From positions 1 to 29,139 of IMG/VR virus record IMGVR_UViG_3300021425_000125: a stretch of DNA of 29,139 nucleotides, one strand, 5' to 3'. The position numbers and the translations under genes are program-made. This DNA is from a virus. Below the pieces are notes generated by a model. The model made no database searches. It was not told the DNA's origin and saw only the letters and a list, made by a program, of their open reading frames with translations. The first letter of the stretch is position 1. Each line of letters starts with the position of its first letter. This document shows, piece after piece, positions 1-5,029 of the stretch.

Positions 1-33
1 AAGCTTGCCCTCAACTTGCGTAAAGAGAAATGA
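1..33 (+). CDS. C-terminal end of an upstream phage gene (partial)
   Basis: An open frame enters from the left edge and encodes the last ten residues KLALNLRKEK before a TGA at 31-33. That stop overlaps the ATG of the next gene in an ATGA arrangement, the usual translational coupling in this genome. Too little remains to say what the protein is. The right end of the window breaks inside a tail fibre, so a late virion gene would be a natural neighbour, but that is a guess. Confidence 0.45.
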   Translation, partial: KLALNLRKEK

Positions 34-194
34 CAGACGAAATGAAATCCACCGTTGACCTTGCAAGCGGCGGCGTAACGCTCGGCGCATTCTTTGATGC
101 CCTGCCCGAAGTTGCCGCTTTGTTTGCACTGGTCTGGTGGGTTATTCGTATCTGGGAAACCGAGACGGTTCAGAAGCTTTTTAAGGGTGACTAG
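30..194 (+). CDS. small single-TM protein, probable class II-type holin or lysis accessory
   Basis: This is a 54-residue protein starting at ATG 30, which overlaps the upstream stop. A purine-rich AAAGAGAA lies just before the start. The N-terminus is polar. One hydrophobic segment runs from about residue 17 to 42 and contains a WW pair, followed by a short charged tail (residues 43-54). Small proteins of this layout sit in lysis cassettes of T7-like marine phages and are often annotated as holins. A clear multi-TM holin and an endolysin follow within 1.3 kb, so a lysis role is plausible. It could instead be an antiholin or a virion membrane protein. Confidence 0.7.
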   Translation: MTDEMKSTVDLASGGVTLGAFFDALPEVAALFALVWWVIRIWETETVQKLFKGD

Positions 195-196
195 CC

Positions 197-430
197 GTGA
201 ACTTTGGCGAGACACTTCTTGCTTACTGGCCCATCCTCACCGCAGCAATGGCTATGCTCTGGTGGTTTAGCCGGGCTATATCTTCTCTCGAAAACAAAAC
301 CGATAGAATGGATGAACGCTTAAAAGATAGCGAATCCAAAATCACTCAACTTTTTACTTTCTTTAACCAGTCAACGCAGCGTAGGCTCGACAAATTAGAC
401 AGGCTAGAGGAAAAGGATAAGGATAAGTAA
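197..430 (+). CDS. small membrane protein with cytoplasmic-type coiled coil
   Basis: The 77-residue product begins at GTG 197, two bases after the previous stop, with AAGGG at 183-187 as its ribosome site. Residues 5-27 form one hydrophobic segment rich in Ala, Met and Trp. Residues 30-77 are highly charged, predicted helical and probably coiled coil. This layout, an N-terminal anchor plus a charged helix, resembles i-spanins and small antiholin-like proteins. No second nested spanin gene with a lipobox is visible, so spanin is only one option. The position between a small TM protein and the holin supports a lysis-cassette role. It abuts the next gene directly. Confidence 0.65.
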   Translation: MNFGETLLAYWPILTAAMAMLWWFSRAISSLENKTDRMDERLKDSESKITQLFTFFNQSTQRRLDKLDRLEEKDKDK

Positions 431-853
431 GTGAGTTACCCAACTGTTCGCAATTCGGTACAAATCGGCAGGAAAGGTGAGCTTATAGCGCAAGCTGTGC
501 TTGAGGAGAATGGGTACAAGACGGCGCGCGTCAACCACGAAGGCTTTGATTTGTTGATGTTTGACGACGACGGCCTTCCTGTAAAAGTGGAGGTAAAAAG
601 CTCATCCCGCGCCTACGAAAAGTCTTACAAGTTTGCAACAGCCTCTGGCTCTAAGAACAAGAAATTGCTGTCCCCAAATGATTGCGATATAGTAATTATG
701 GTGGCGCTTGATTTGCGCCGTATTGTTGTGCGTGACGTAATGGACTTAAAGCACAAACGCACCAGTCTCGGCACCTGTCACTTTCTTGACAGCGGTAGCG
801 AGGCGACGCAAATTCGTAAGGCCGTACAAAAATACAGGAGCAGGAAATGCTAA
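431..853 (+). CDS. PD-(D/E)XK nuclease-fold protein
   Basis: The 140-residue protein starts at GTG 431, immediately after the preceding stop. The N-terminal helix contains GRKGELIAQAVLEENGY with E17. It is followed by D40 in GFDLL and by the strand VKVEVKSSS with E54 and K56. This E...D...ExK order is the core of the PD-(D/E)XK fold used by Holliday junction resolvases, restriction enzymes and repair nucleases. A DNA-cleaving role, perhaps processing branched DNA before packaging or degrading host DNA, is inferred. It is unusual to find such a gene inside a lysis cassette. Its last seven bases overlap the holin gene. The N-terminal half supports the fold well; the substrate is unknown. Confidence 0.75.
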   Translation: MSYPTVRNSVQIGRKGELIAQAVLEENGYKTARVNHEGFDLLMFDDDGLPVKVEVKSSSRAYEKSYKFATASGSKNKKLLSPNDCDIVIMVALDLRRIVVRDVMDLKHKRTSLGTCHFLDSGSEATQIRKAVQKYRSRKC

Positions 854-1236
854 ATATATTTAACGCCGTCGCGGGCATTGCAGGGAGCTGGGTGAGTGGC
901 AAGGTCGAAGAAACAAAAGCTAAAGCTGTTGTTCGCGTTGAAAAAGCAAAGGCTGATGCGGAAGTGCAAAAAAAAATTGCGACAGGCGAGGTCGACTGGG
1001 AAGCTAATATGGCAGACGCTACAAAGGGTAGCTGGAAAGATGAGCTGGCACTGGTTGTTCTCCTTCTCCCTGCCGTCCTTGTTTTTATTCCTGCTCTTTC
1101 TGACGATGTTAAAAATGGCTTTGAAATCTTAGCCACGCTTCCGAGCTGGTACCAAAACCTCTTGTATATAGCAATTTGTGCGAGCTTCGGCATCAAAGCC
1201 AGCGATATGTTCAAAGGTCGTGGCGGAAAAAAGTAA
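847..1236 (+). CDS. holin, 3TM/gene-transfer-agent type
   Basis: This 129-residue protein begins at ATG 847 behind the ribosome site AGGAG, overlapping the nuclease stop. Residues 15-45 are an Ala/Lys/Glu-rich amphipathic helix. Residues 50-65 contain a polar stretch with WEANMADATKGSWKDE. Two strongly hydrophobic segments follow at about 67-84 and 103-117, then a basic tail. This pattern fits the holin family of gene transfer agents and many alphaproteobacterial phages (PF11351), whose members permeabilise the inner membrane to release or activate the endolysin. The M15 peptidase starts 17 bases downstream. The gene carries an A9 run at 968-976 and a nested hydrophobic frame, treated under findings. 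Confidence 0.85.
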   Translation: MLNIFNAVAGIAGSWVSGKVEETKAKAVVRVEKAKADAEVQKKIATGEVDWEANMADATKGSWKDELALVVLLLPAVLVFIPALSDDVKNGFEILATLPSWYQNLLYIAICASFGIKASDMFKGRGGKK

Positions 1237-1253
1237 CAGCTCCCGTTGGTAAT

Positions 1254-1703
1254 ATGAAACTGTCTAACAACTTTAGCCTGCGGGAGATGACCAAGAGCCA
1301 GACAGCTCTGAGGCGCGGTATCGACAACACCCCCTCAGAGGCTCATATCGAAGCGCTGAGAGCGTTGTGCGAAAATGTGCTGCAACCTGTACGCGACCAC
1401 TACGGGCGCGGCTTTACGCCCAGCTCTGGCTACCGTAGCCCTGCTTTGTGCAGGGCCATAGGTAGCCGGGGTACAAGTCAACACGCAAAGGGTGAGGCGG
1501 CTGACTTTGAGGTGCCCGGCGTAGCAAACATCGAGCTGGCTAGGTGGATACGCGATACGCTGGACTTCGACCAGCTCATCCTAGAATTTTACGACCCCGA
1601 TGACCCGACTGCTGGGTGGGTGCATTGCAGTTACAAAGCTACTGGCAACCGCAAGCAGGTGCTGATATATGATGGCAAGACTTACAAGGTATGGAGTGAG
1701 TGA
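1254..1703 (+). CDS. endolysin, peptidase M15-type (L-alanyl-D-glutamate or D-Ala-D-Ala peptidase)
   Basis: A 149-residue single-domain enzyme. The zinc-site motifs are complete: SQHAKGEAADFE gives H77 and D84 (the SxHxxGxAxD signature), and GWVHCSY gives H124. The segment SSGYRSPALCRAIG before them matches the SGYRxxxLNxAVGG-like region of M15A peptidases (PF08291). Such enzymes cut peptide cross-links in peptidoglycan and act as phage endolysins. There is no signal peptide, so release through the holin encoded immediately upstream is expected. I chose ATG 1254 because homology begins here; the longer frame from 1176 would run back through the holin gene. The ribosome site is weak, suggesting coupling to holin translation. 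Confidence 0.9.
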   Translation: MKLSNNFSLREMTKSQTALRRGIDNTPSEAHIEALRALCENVLQPVRDHYGRGFTPSSGYRSPALCRAIGSRGTSQHAKGEAADFEVPGVANIELARWIRDTLDFDQLILEFYDPDDPTAGWVHCSYKATGNRKQVLIYDGKTYKVWSE

Positions 1704-1837
1704 TGGCAAAGCAGAAAGAACAAGTCAAAGTTGAGCCGGTCAAGAAGCGCACAAGCATTGGCAGCTCGACACGCAGCAGGCCAGCAAACAAGTCAAAGCG
1801 CGCGAGCTGGAAAAGATATAGAGGGCAGGGCAGGTAG
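1703..1837 (+). CDS. small highly basic phage protein
   Basis: The 44-residue product starts at ATG 1703, overlapping the endolysin stop (TGATG). It is rich in Lys and Arg and ends in KRASWKRYRGQGR, with a central TSIGSSTRSRP segment. I recognise this RTSIG...SWKRYRGQGR pattern from short uncharacterised genes of marine tailed phages, so it looks like a genuine conserved gene. The strongly positive charge suggests nucleic-acid or membrane binding, but no function is known to me. It overlaps the next tiny gene by one base. Confidence 0.7.
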   Translation: MAKQKEQVKVEPVKKRTSIGSSTRSRPANKSKRASWKRYRGQGR

Positions 1838-1902
1838 TGGCCTACTTTATAGCAGGGGGCATCGCTGGTGTGCTGTTTGTTATTGTGTTCTACAAACTAT
1901 AA
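1837..1902 (+). CDS. 21-residue single-TM peptide
   Basis: A GTG at 1837 shares its first base with the previous stop codon (TAGTG) and opens MAYFIAGGIAGVLFVIVFYKL. This is nearly all hydrophobic, with a closing Lys-Leu. The stop at 1900-1902 runs directly into the terminator stem. A peptide of this size could be a pinholin-like or lysis-modulating membrane peptide. Coupling and position argue that it is translated, but its shortness leaves room for chance. Confidence 0.5.
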   Translation: MAYFIAGGIAGVLFVIVFYKL

Positions 1903-1930
1903 GGGGCGGTAAAAACCGCCCCTTATTTTT
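1901..1930 (+). terminator. intrinsic terminator of the lysis operon
   Basis: A perfect 10-bp stem (1901-1910 with 1915-1924) closes a four-A loop and is followed by ATTTTT at 1925-1930. It starts within the stop codon of the 21-residue peptide and ends at the stop of the convergent minus-strand gene. It would end plus-strand transcripts. In the other direction there is no T-rich tract, so it probably blocks minus transcription only weakly. Confidence 0.9.
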
Positions 1931-2138
1931 AGAGTAACTCTAAACTTCGCGCCATACCCGGCGTTCGTTTTATGTAGCCGCGCCGCTCAAGCTGCACCAG
2001 CATCGAATGCGTCGGCGTTCGGGTGCGGCCAGTCAGGCCAGCCAGCTCACCGATTGATGGCGTGTAATCATTTAGCTCTTGGAACTCTTTGATTACTTGC
2101 AGCAGCTCGGCCTGCTTGGGTGTAAGACCGGCCTGCAT
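1929..2138 (-). CDS. LexA-type winged-helix DNA-binding protein without protease domain
   Basis: All 69 residues match the layout of the LexA N-terminal domain (PF01726). LTPKQAELLQVIKEF is followed by YTPSIGELAGLTG as first helix and turn, then THSMLVQLERRGYIKR as recognition helix and wing, and MARSLELL at the end, like the SRGIRLL end of the LexA domain. The self-cleaving S24 protease half (about 130 residues) is absent, so RecA could not inactivate it by autolysis. It is the last gene of the minus operon and its ATG overlaps the nuclease stop (TAATG). GGGAGC at 2146-2151 is the ribosome site. Likely roles are phage repressor or competitor of host LexA at SOS boxes; both are inference. Confidence 0.8.
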   Translation of the reverse strand: MQAGLTPKQAELLQVIKEFQELNDYTPSIGELAGLTGRTRTPTHSMLVQLERRGYIKRTPGMARSLELL

Positions 2139-3094
2139 TACGATAGCTCCCTCAAGGTAAGCGTCTTCTGGCGATACGTCTCAGCAGGCTTAGCCGGGCT
2201 AACCTTTTCAGGTGATGCCTTGCGGGTGCGCATCGGCCACTTCACGCGATACAGTGTGTTGCCAACAGTGCCCAGCGCGCTTTCGTGGCTGCCCAGAAAC
2301 TCCTTCAGCCCAGCTTCTGCCTCGTCAATGCGTTGCTCTGCAATCCGCTTGTCCCTTTTGGCGTCAACCAAATCAGATAGGTAATCCAGCGCCTCGCTCT
2401 CGTCCAACTCCAGCTCAGGCACACCATCGTCGACCGACCCGTATGCAGTGTTGCCGTCGTCACTAGAGAAGATGGGGTACCAGTCGTAATTTTTTTTACG
2501 ATTCTCAAAATCAAGAATGGCACCAGAAATCATTTCCTGCGTGTCGTGCTGCACCTCATAAACAAAGATGCGCAGCTCGTTACCACCATACAGCACGCAC
2601 ACGGCACCCCATTGCGCGTTCGTACACATCATCTGAGCTTGGAGCTGTAGTGGCCCACGATACAGAGCTGGCGTTGTCTCAGGCTTGCTGCCCGTGTTCT
2701 TCGCCTCCAGCACGCCGCGTCCGGTGATGTCAATCTCATCGGACGTGACGCAGTAGATGCCCTTACTGGTATCAGTTTTGATGGTGCCACTGCCCGTGCC
2801 TGCGCCGTCCAGCGAGCAGGCCAGTGGCAGCTTCTCGTGAAAGAATGCCTCATCGTAATCGAATTTTGTGTCTGACAAGCCAAGCCGTTCTGCCGCCATA
2901 GCCAAGATGGCAGGTTCCAATGCGTCGCCCCACGTCATCGCCTCGTTCTGCTTGAAGTCAGCGCGGGGCTTTCCCTCCTCCGCGTCGATGCACTTCTTCA
3001 GAACATCGTTCGGGGTTTCATACGGGCTGGCGTTCAGCAGTGCGGGCACGCGTGATGCCGTAATAATATTATCAGGTGTTACTTTACCGACCAT
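2138..3094 (-). CDS. YqaJ-like viral recombinase / exonuclease
   Basis: This is a 318-residue protein. The start ATG at 3094 is fixed by AAAGGA at 3102-3107; an earlier in-frame ATG at 3142 would overlap the upstream small gene almost fully. SASRVPALL-like residues 11-20 (ITASRVPALL) and WGDALEPAIL with E60 open the fold. D96 in CSLDG, E130 and K132 in LEAK, and Q150/Q152/Q154 in LQLQAQM complete the PD-(D/E)XK core of YqaJ/lambda-exonuclease proteins (PF09588). Members resect duplex ends to 3' single strands for annealing recombination. The C-terminal 90 residues are charged and partly coiled coil. A single-strand-binding protein is encoded at 5468, a usual partner. A dedicated annealase is not seen. 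Confidence 0.88.
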   Translation of the reverse strand: MVGKVTPDNIITASRVPALLNASPYETPNDVLKKCIDAEEGKPRADFKQNEAMTWGDALEPAILAMAAERLGLSDTKFDYDEAFFHEKLPLACSLDGAGTGSGTIKTDTSKGIYCVTSDEIDITGRGVLEAKNTGSKPETTPALYRGPLQLQAQMMCTNAQWGAVCVLYGGNELRIFVYEVQHDTQEMISGAILDFENRKKNYDWYPIFSSDDGNTAYGSVDDGVPELELDESEALDYLSDLVDAKRDKRIAEQRIDEAEAGLKEFLGSHESALGTVGNTLYRVKWPMRTRKASPEKVSPAKPAETYRQKTLTLRELS

Positions 3095-3095
3095 T

Positions 3096-3230
3096 TTAAT
3101 TTCCTTTCGCGTCGATGATGGCAAGTTCAATGCCAGGGGCAAACAGCAAGGCGATGTAGCCTATGCCAAAAATACAAAGCAGTGCAATTAACTCTACAAT
3201 CCACTCTTTCCAATCGTCGTCGTCACGCAT
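3096..3230 (-). CDS. 44-residue single-TM protein
   Basis: ATG 3230 follows the strong ribosome site GGAGGT at 3236-3241 with good spacing and overlaps the last eight bases of the recombinase gene. The product begins with the acidic MRDDDDWKEW, has one hydrophobic stretch at about residues 11-32, and ends in DAKGN. It stops one base before the nuclease start, so it sits in the operon as a real gene. Function is unknown; an inner-membrane anchor with the acidic end in the cytoplasm is possible. Confidence 0.7.
   Translation of the reverse strand: MRDDDDWKEWIVELIALLCIFGIGYIALLFAPGIELAIIDAKGN
3102..3107 (-). promoter_or_regulatory. ribosome binding site fixing the YqaJ start
   Basis: AAAGGA on the minus strand lies seven bases before the ATG at 3094 and within the end of the 44-residue gene. 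It is the reason for preferring this start over the upstream in-frame ATG. Confidence 0.7.
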
Positions 3231-3864
3231 GAGATACCTCCATAATGTTTTTGACAGACTGAGCGTACCAGCTCTTGCCGGTAGCCGTTTGGATGCCGAG
3301 CTTATTCAGCTCGTCAGCGATGGCGCGGAGCGACGCACCAGCGTCGCGCAGCGCATTGATTACGGGCAGTGCCTTGCCAGCAATGGCTTTAGTCTTTGCC
3401 CGGCGAACCGCACCGGCGGCAAGACCGCCAGCGCGTGGGTTAGGAGAGCCTAGCTTTATTCCGCGCTGTTTGGCAGCAGCCAGTGCTGCCTTTGTGCGCT
3501 GCGAGATTTGCTCACGCTCGTGCTGTGCCACCACAGCTCGCACGCCAAACTCCAGCGTGCCAGCGTTCGGCATATCAGCAGCGATGATGTCGACCCCGGC
3601 CTTGCGCAACGTCAGCAGGAATGCAGCGTCACGTGACAGCCGGTCAATCTTAGCAATCAAGATGGACGCGCCCAGCTCACGGCACAGCTCCAACGCTGCG
3701 GCGAGCTGAGGGCGGTCATCGTTCTTGCCGCTCTCGACTTCAGTGAATGCGTGCAGGATGTCATCAGCGTATGGCGCGACCAGCGCCTGTTGTGCCTCCA
3801 GCCCAAGACCTGATTGGCCTTGAGCCTTCGTCGACACGCGATAGTATGCGATGTACTTAGTCAT
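3223..3864 (-). CDS. small serine recombinase (resolvase/invertase family)
   Basis: The 213-residue protein starts at ATG 3864, eight bases after GGAGGG (3873-3878). The N-terminal resolvase domain (PF00239) begins YIAYYRVST with catalytic S11. DRLSRD supplies R75 and R78, and QHEREQISQRTKAAL is the start of helix E. The C-terminal 50 residues (PVINALRDAGASLRAIADELNKLGIQTATGKSWYAQSVKNIM) form the DNA-binding helix-turn-helix. The length is typical of small resolvases and invertases, not of the roughly 500-residue large serine integrases. It could resolve genome multimers, invert a segment or integrate. No paired crossover sites were recognised. A longer frame back to 4017 is excluded because it lies inside the preceding gene. 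Confidence 0.9.
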   Translation of the reverse strand: MTKYIAYYRVSTKAQGQSGLGLEAQQALVAPYADDILHAFTEVESGKNDDRPQLAAALELCRELGASILIAKIDRLSRDAAFLLTLRKAGVDIIAADMPNAGTLEFGVRAVVAQHEREQISQRTKAALAAAKQRGIKLGSPNPRAGGLAAGAVRRAKTKAIAGKALPVINALRDAGASLRAIADELNKLGIQTATGKSWYAQSVKNIMEVSHA

Positions 3865-4180
3865 TGTTGCCGCCCTCCAAGATCGTGATTTTTTTATCAA
3901 GCTGCTCAATCTCAACATAAAGACCGTCGATAAACTCTTCATTGCCAAAACCATTAATGCGTGTTTCGCCAATTTCGCTGTCGTAATATGTGCCGCACTG
4001 CTCACGCGCGTCTTCAATCATACCTTCCAAGCGCGCCTTCTCGTCAGCAGCCTTGTCAATAATTTGAGACGCTGCGTCTGTGATAGCGTCGTGCCACACC
4101 ATCAATTCCTCTTCAGAAATGTCTAAGCCTTCGCGCTCGTGCTCTTCTTTAATTATCTTTATAAGGTGTTGGTCAGTCAT
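3857..4180 (-). CDS. 107-residue acidic helical protein of unknown function
   Basis: This is the first gene of the minus operon, with AGGAGG at 4189-4194 eight bases before ATG 4180. The product is acidic and mostly helical: an N-terminal part with EEHEREGLDISEEELMVWHDAI, a middle helix AASQIIDKAADEKARLEGMIEDA, and a C-terminal coiled-coil-like segment (FIDGLYVEIEQLDKKITILEGG). A single Cys lies near residue 62. I do not recognise the family. Being first after the promoter and eight bases coupled to the recombinase, it could be a regulator, an anti-host protein or a recombinase accessory factor. Confidence 0.65.
   Translation of the reverse strand: MTDQHLIKIIKEEHEREGLDISEEELMVWHDAITDAASQIIDKAADEKARLEGMIEDAREQCGTYYDSEIGETRINGFGNEEFIDGLYVEIEQLDKKITILEGGNND
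3873..3878 (-). promoter_or_regulatory. ribosome binding site fixing the recombinase start
   Basis: GGAGGG on the minus strand, spaced eight bases from the ATG at 3864. It selects the start that coincides with the beginning of the conserved YRVST region. Confidence 0.8.
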
Positions 4181-4188
4181 CGAATAAA

Positions 4189-4194
4189 CCTCCT
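4189..4194 (-). promoter_or_regulatory. ribosome binding site of the first minus-operon gene
   Basis: AGGAGG, a full match to the anti-16S core, eight bases before ATG 4180. Confidence 0.8.
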
Positions 4195-4214
4195 GTTGTT
4201 CTATCGATTTCCTA

Positions 4215-4243
4215 TATATAATCTCGTTTCAATCAGATTGCAA
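4215..4243 (-). promoter_or_regulatory. sigma-70-type promoter of the minus operon
   Basis: Read on the minus strand, TTGCAA (4243-4238) is separated by exactly 17 bases from TATATA (4220-4215). This is close to the TTGACA-17-TATAAT consensus. Transcription would begin near 4208, some 28 bases before the start codon at 4180. It is the only good candidate for driving the five minus-strand genes. Confidence 0.7.
4227..4243. promoter_or_regulatory. 17-bp near-perfect palindrome, probable operator
   Basis: TTTCAATCAGATTGCAA is symmetric about the central A at 4235 with only one mismatched pair (T4229 with C4241). It overlaps the -35 of the minus promoter and the -35 of the plus candidate. Dyad symmetry of this length across both promoters is what a dimeric repressor would bind. 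The adjacent ribbon-helix-helix gene and the LexA-type gene are the obvious candidates; which one binds cannot be told from sequence. Confidence 0.6.
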
Positions 4244-4255
4244 TACCCCTAAGAT
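4227..4255 (+). promoter_or_regulatory. weaker divergent promoter candidate for the plus operon
   Basis: TTTCAA (4227-4232), a 17-base spacer and TAAGAT (4250-4255) are placed correctly for the ribbon-helix-helix gene at 4281, but each box matches only half to two thirds of consensus. A promoter is needed somewhere here because the two operons diverge. A weak one that depends on activation or is repressed would suit a switch. Confidence 0.4.
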
Positions 4256-4280
4256 ATAAAAATGATAGCGAGGAGAAAGC

Positions 4281-4478
4281 ATGTCTGAATTGAAACCAAC
4301 ACTGCTTCGGCTGCGCACTAGCACCGTCGACGCGCTCAAGCTGGAATTGAAGCAAAGCAGTCATCGTTCGATGGCATCACTGGCTGATGAGATTTTGTCC
4401 AAAGAACTGGAGCGCCGGTTGGAAAACCAGAGCGCGCAGTTGGACAAGCTAGTCAATGCCGCGCGCAATGTTGTTTAG
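4281..4478 (+). CDS. Arc-like ribbon-helix-helix DNA-binding protein
   Basis: A 65-residue protein with GAGGAG about six bases before ATG 4281. The segment PTLLRLRTSTVDALKLELKQSSHRSMASLADEILSKELERRL has the layout of a ribbon-helix-helix fold: a short beta-strand with alternating hydrophobic and basic residues (LLRLR), helix A, a turn at SHRS, and helix B with the MASLADEIL pattern seen in Arc-type repressors. Residues 45-65 may extend a dimer helix. Such proteins bind operators as pairs of dimers. Its gene lies 38 bases from the palindrome at 4227-4243, so autoregulation of the divergent region is a strong inference. It would be the first gene of the early plus operon. Confidence 0.8.
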   Translation: MSELKPTLLRLRTSTVDALKLELKQSSHRSMASLADEILSKELERRLENQSAQLDKLVNAARNVV

Positions 4479-4484
4479 CCTGGT

Positions 4485-4595
4485 ATGGGTTTTGACGTGG
4501 GGCGATATGGAAGAGCGCTGGATAAGGTACACGGCGTTTCCCACGTACAGCAATTGTTGGGATGCTGCGCTGGTAACAAGGCAGCAGGGTTTTAA
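4485..4595 (+). CDS. possible 36-residue peptide
   Basis: ATG 4485 begins six bases after the regulator stop and encodes MGFDVGRYGRALDKVHGVSH and 16 more residues, ending NKAAGF. It fills the 134-base gap before the next gene. No good ribosome site precedes it and I recognise no family. An alternative frame (ATG 4507 to 4638) overlaps the next gene and looks less likely. This may be non-coding leader. Confidence 0.3.
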   Translation: MGFDVGRYGRALDKVHGVSHVQQLLGCCAGNKAAGF

Positions 4596-4612
4596 GGTTT
4601 ACGGGTGTAGAG

Positions 4613-5029
4613 ATGTCGGGACGCAAAAGCAGAAATAAAGGCGCAGCATTTGAGCGCTGGGTAGCTAACCAGCTCACAGAGGATTTGGGTTTGGAAGAAC
4701 CGCTGCGCCGCAACCTGTCGCAGTATCAGGCAGACAGCCTGCCGGACTTGGTGTGCCCACCATTTAAGATTGAATGCAAAGCCTACGCCGTCAATGGTGC
4801 AGGCACGTGGTTCCAAGATGATTGGTGGCAGCAAGTCGTCGACGCTACAGGCGATGACCTGATGCCGTGCCTTATTTTTAAGTATGACCGGCACCGGCCA
4901 CGTGTTGTGCTGCCCCTCGTGGCTATCAATGAAGAGTGGGGCGAGACGAGCAGCGCGCTGTATCCGTTCGCATCTGACTGGGACTACGCAGTCGCGGTGA
5001 TCAGGGAGTGGGTCGATGCCCAAGTATGA
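4613..5029 (+). CDS. PD-(D/E)XK nuclease, Holliday junction resolvase-like
   Basis: The 138-residue protein opens with SRNKGAAFERWVANQL (E14), continues LPDLVCPP (D45), and then KIECKAY with E54 and K56. This spacing is that of the Hjc/RecU-like resolvase branch, including the basic N-terminus and the RNKGAAFER start typical of archaeal and phage resolvases. Trp-rich FQDDWWQQVVDATG in the middle corresponds to the helix that follows the catalytic strand. Resolving branched replication or recombination intermediates is the likely job. The gene overlaps the next nuclease by 14 bases, so the two are probably made together. The GGGTGTAGAG ribosome site is modest. Confidence 0.82.
   Translation: MSGRKSRNKGAAFERWVANQLTEDLGLEEPLRRNLSQYQADSLPDLVCPPFKIECKAYAVNGAGTWFQDDWWQQVVDATGDDLMPCLIFKYDRHRPRVVLPLVAINEEWGETSSALYPFASDWDYAVAVIREWVDAQV

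Noticed and set aside
696-1214. 172-codon minus-strand frame
   Set aside because: It is opposite the nuclease and holin genes, which are coupled and have clear family features.
3865-4017. N-terminal extension of the serine recombinase
   Set aside because: The added 51 residues overlap the 107-residue gene in another frame and precede the conserved YRVST start. GGAGGG marks ATG 3864.
4196-4215. Alphaproteobacterial LexA box (GTTC-N7-GTTC) in the switch region
   Set aside because: GTTC is present once but the second half is TTCC, not GTTC. Not enough to claim a site.
4507-4638. Frame MEERWIRYTAFPTYSNCWDA... after the RHH gene
   Set aside because: It overlaps the well-supported nuclease start at 4613 and has no ribosome site. 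The 36-codon frame at 4485 fits the gap better, although it too is doubtful.
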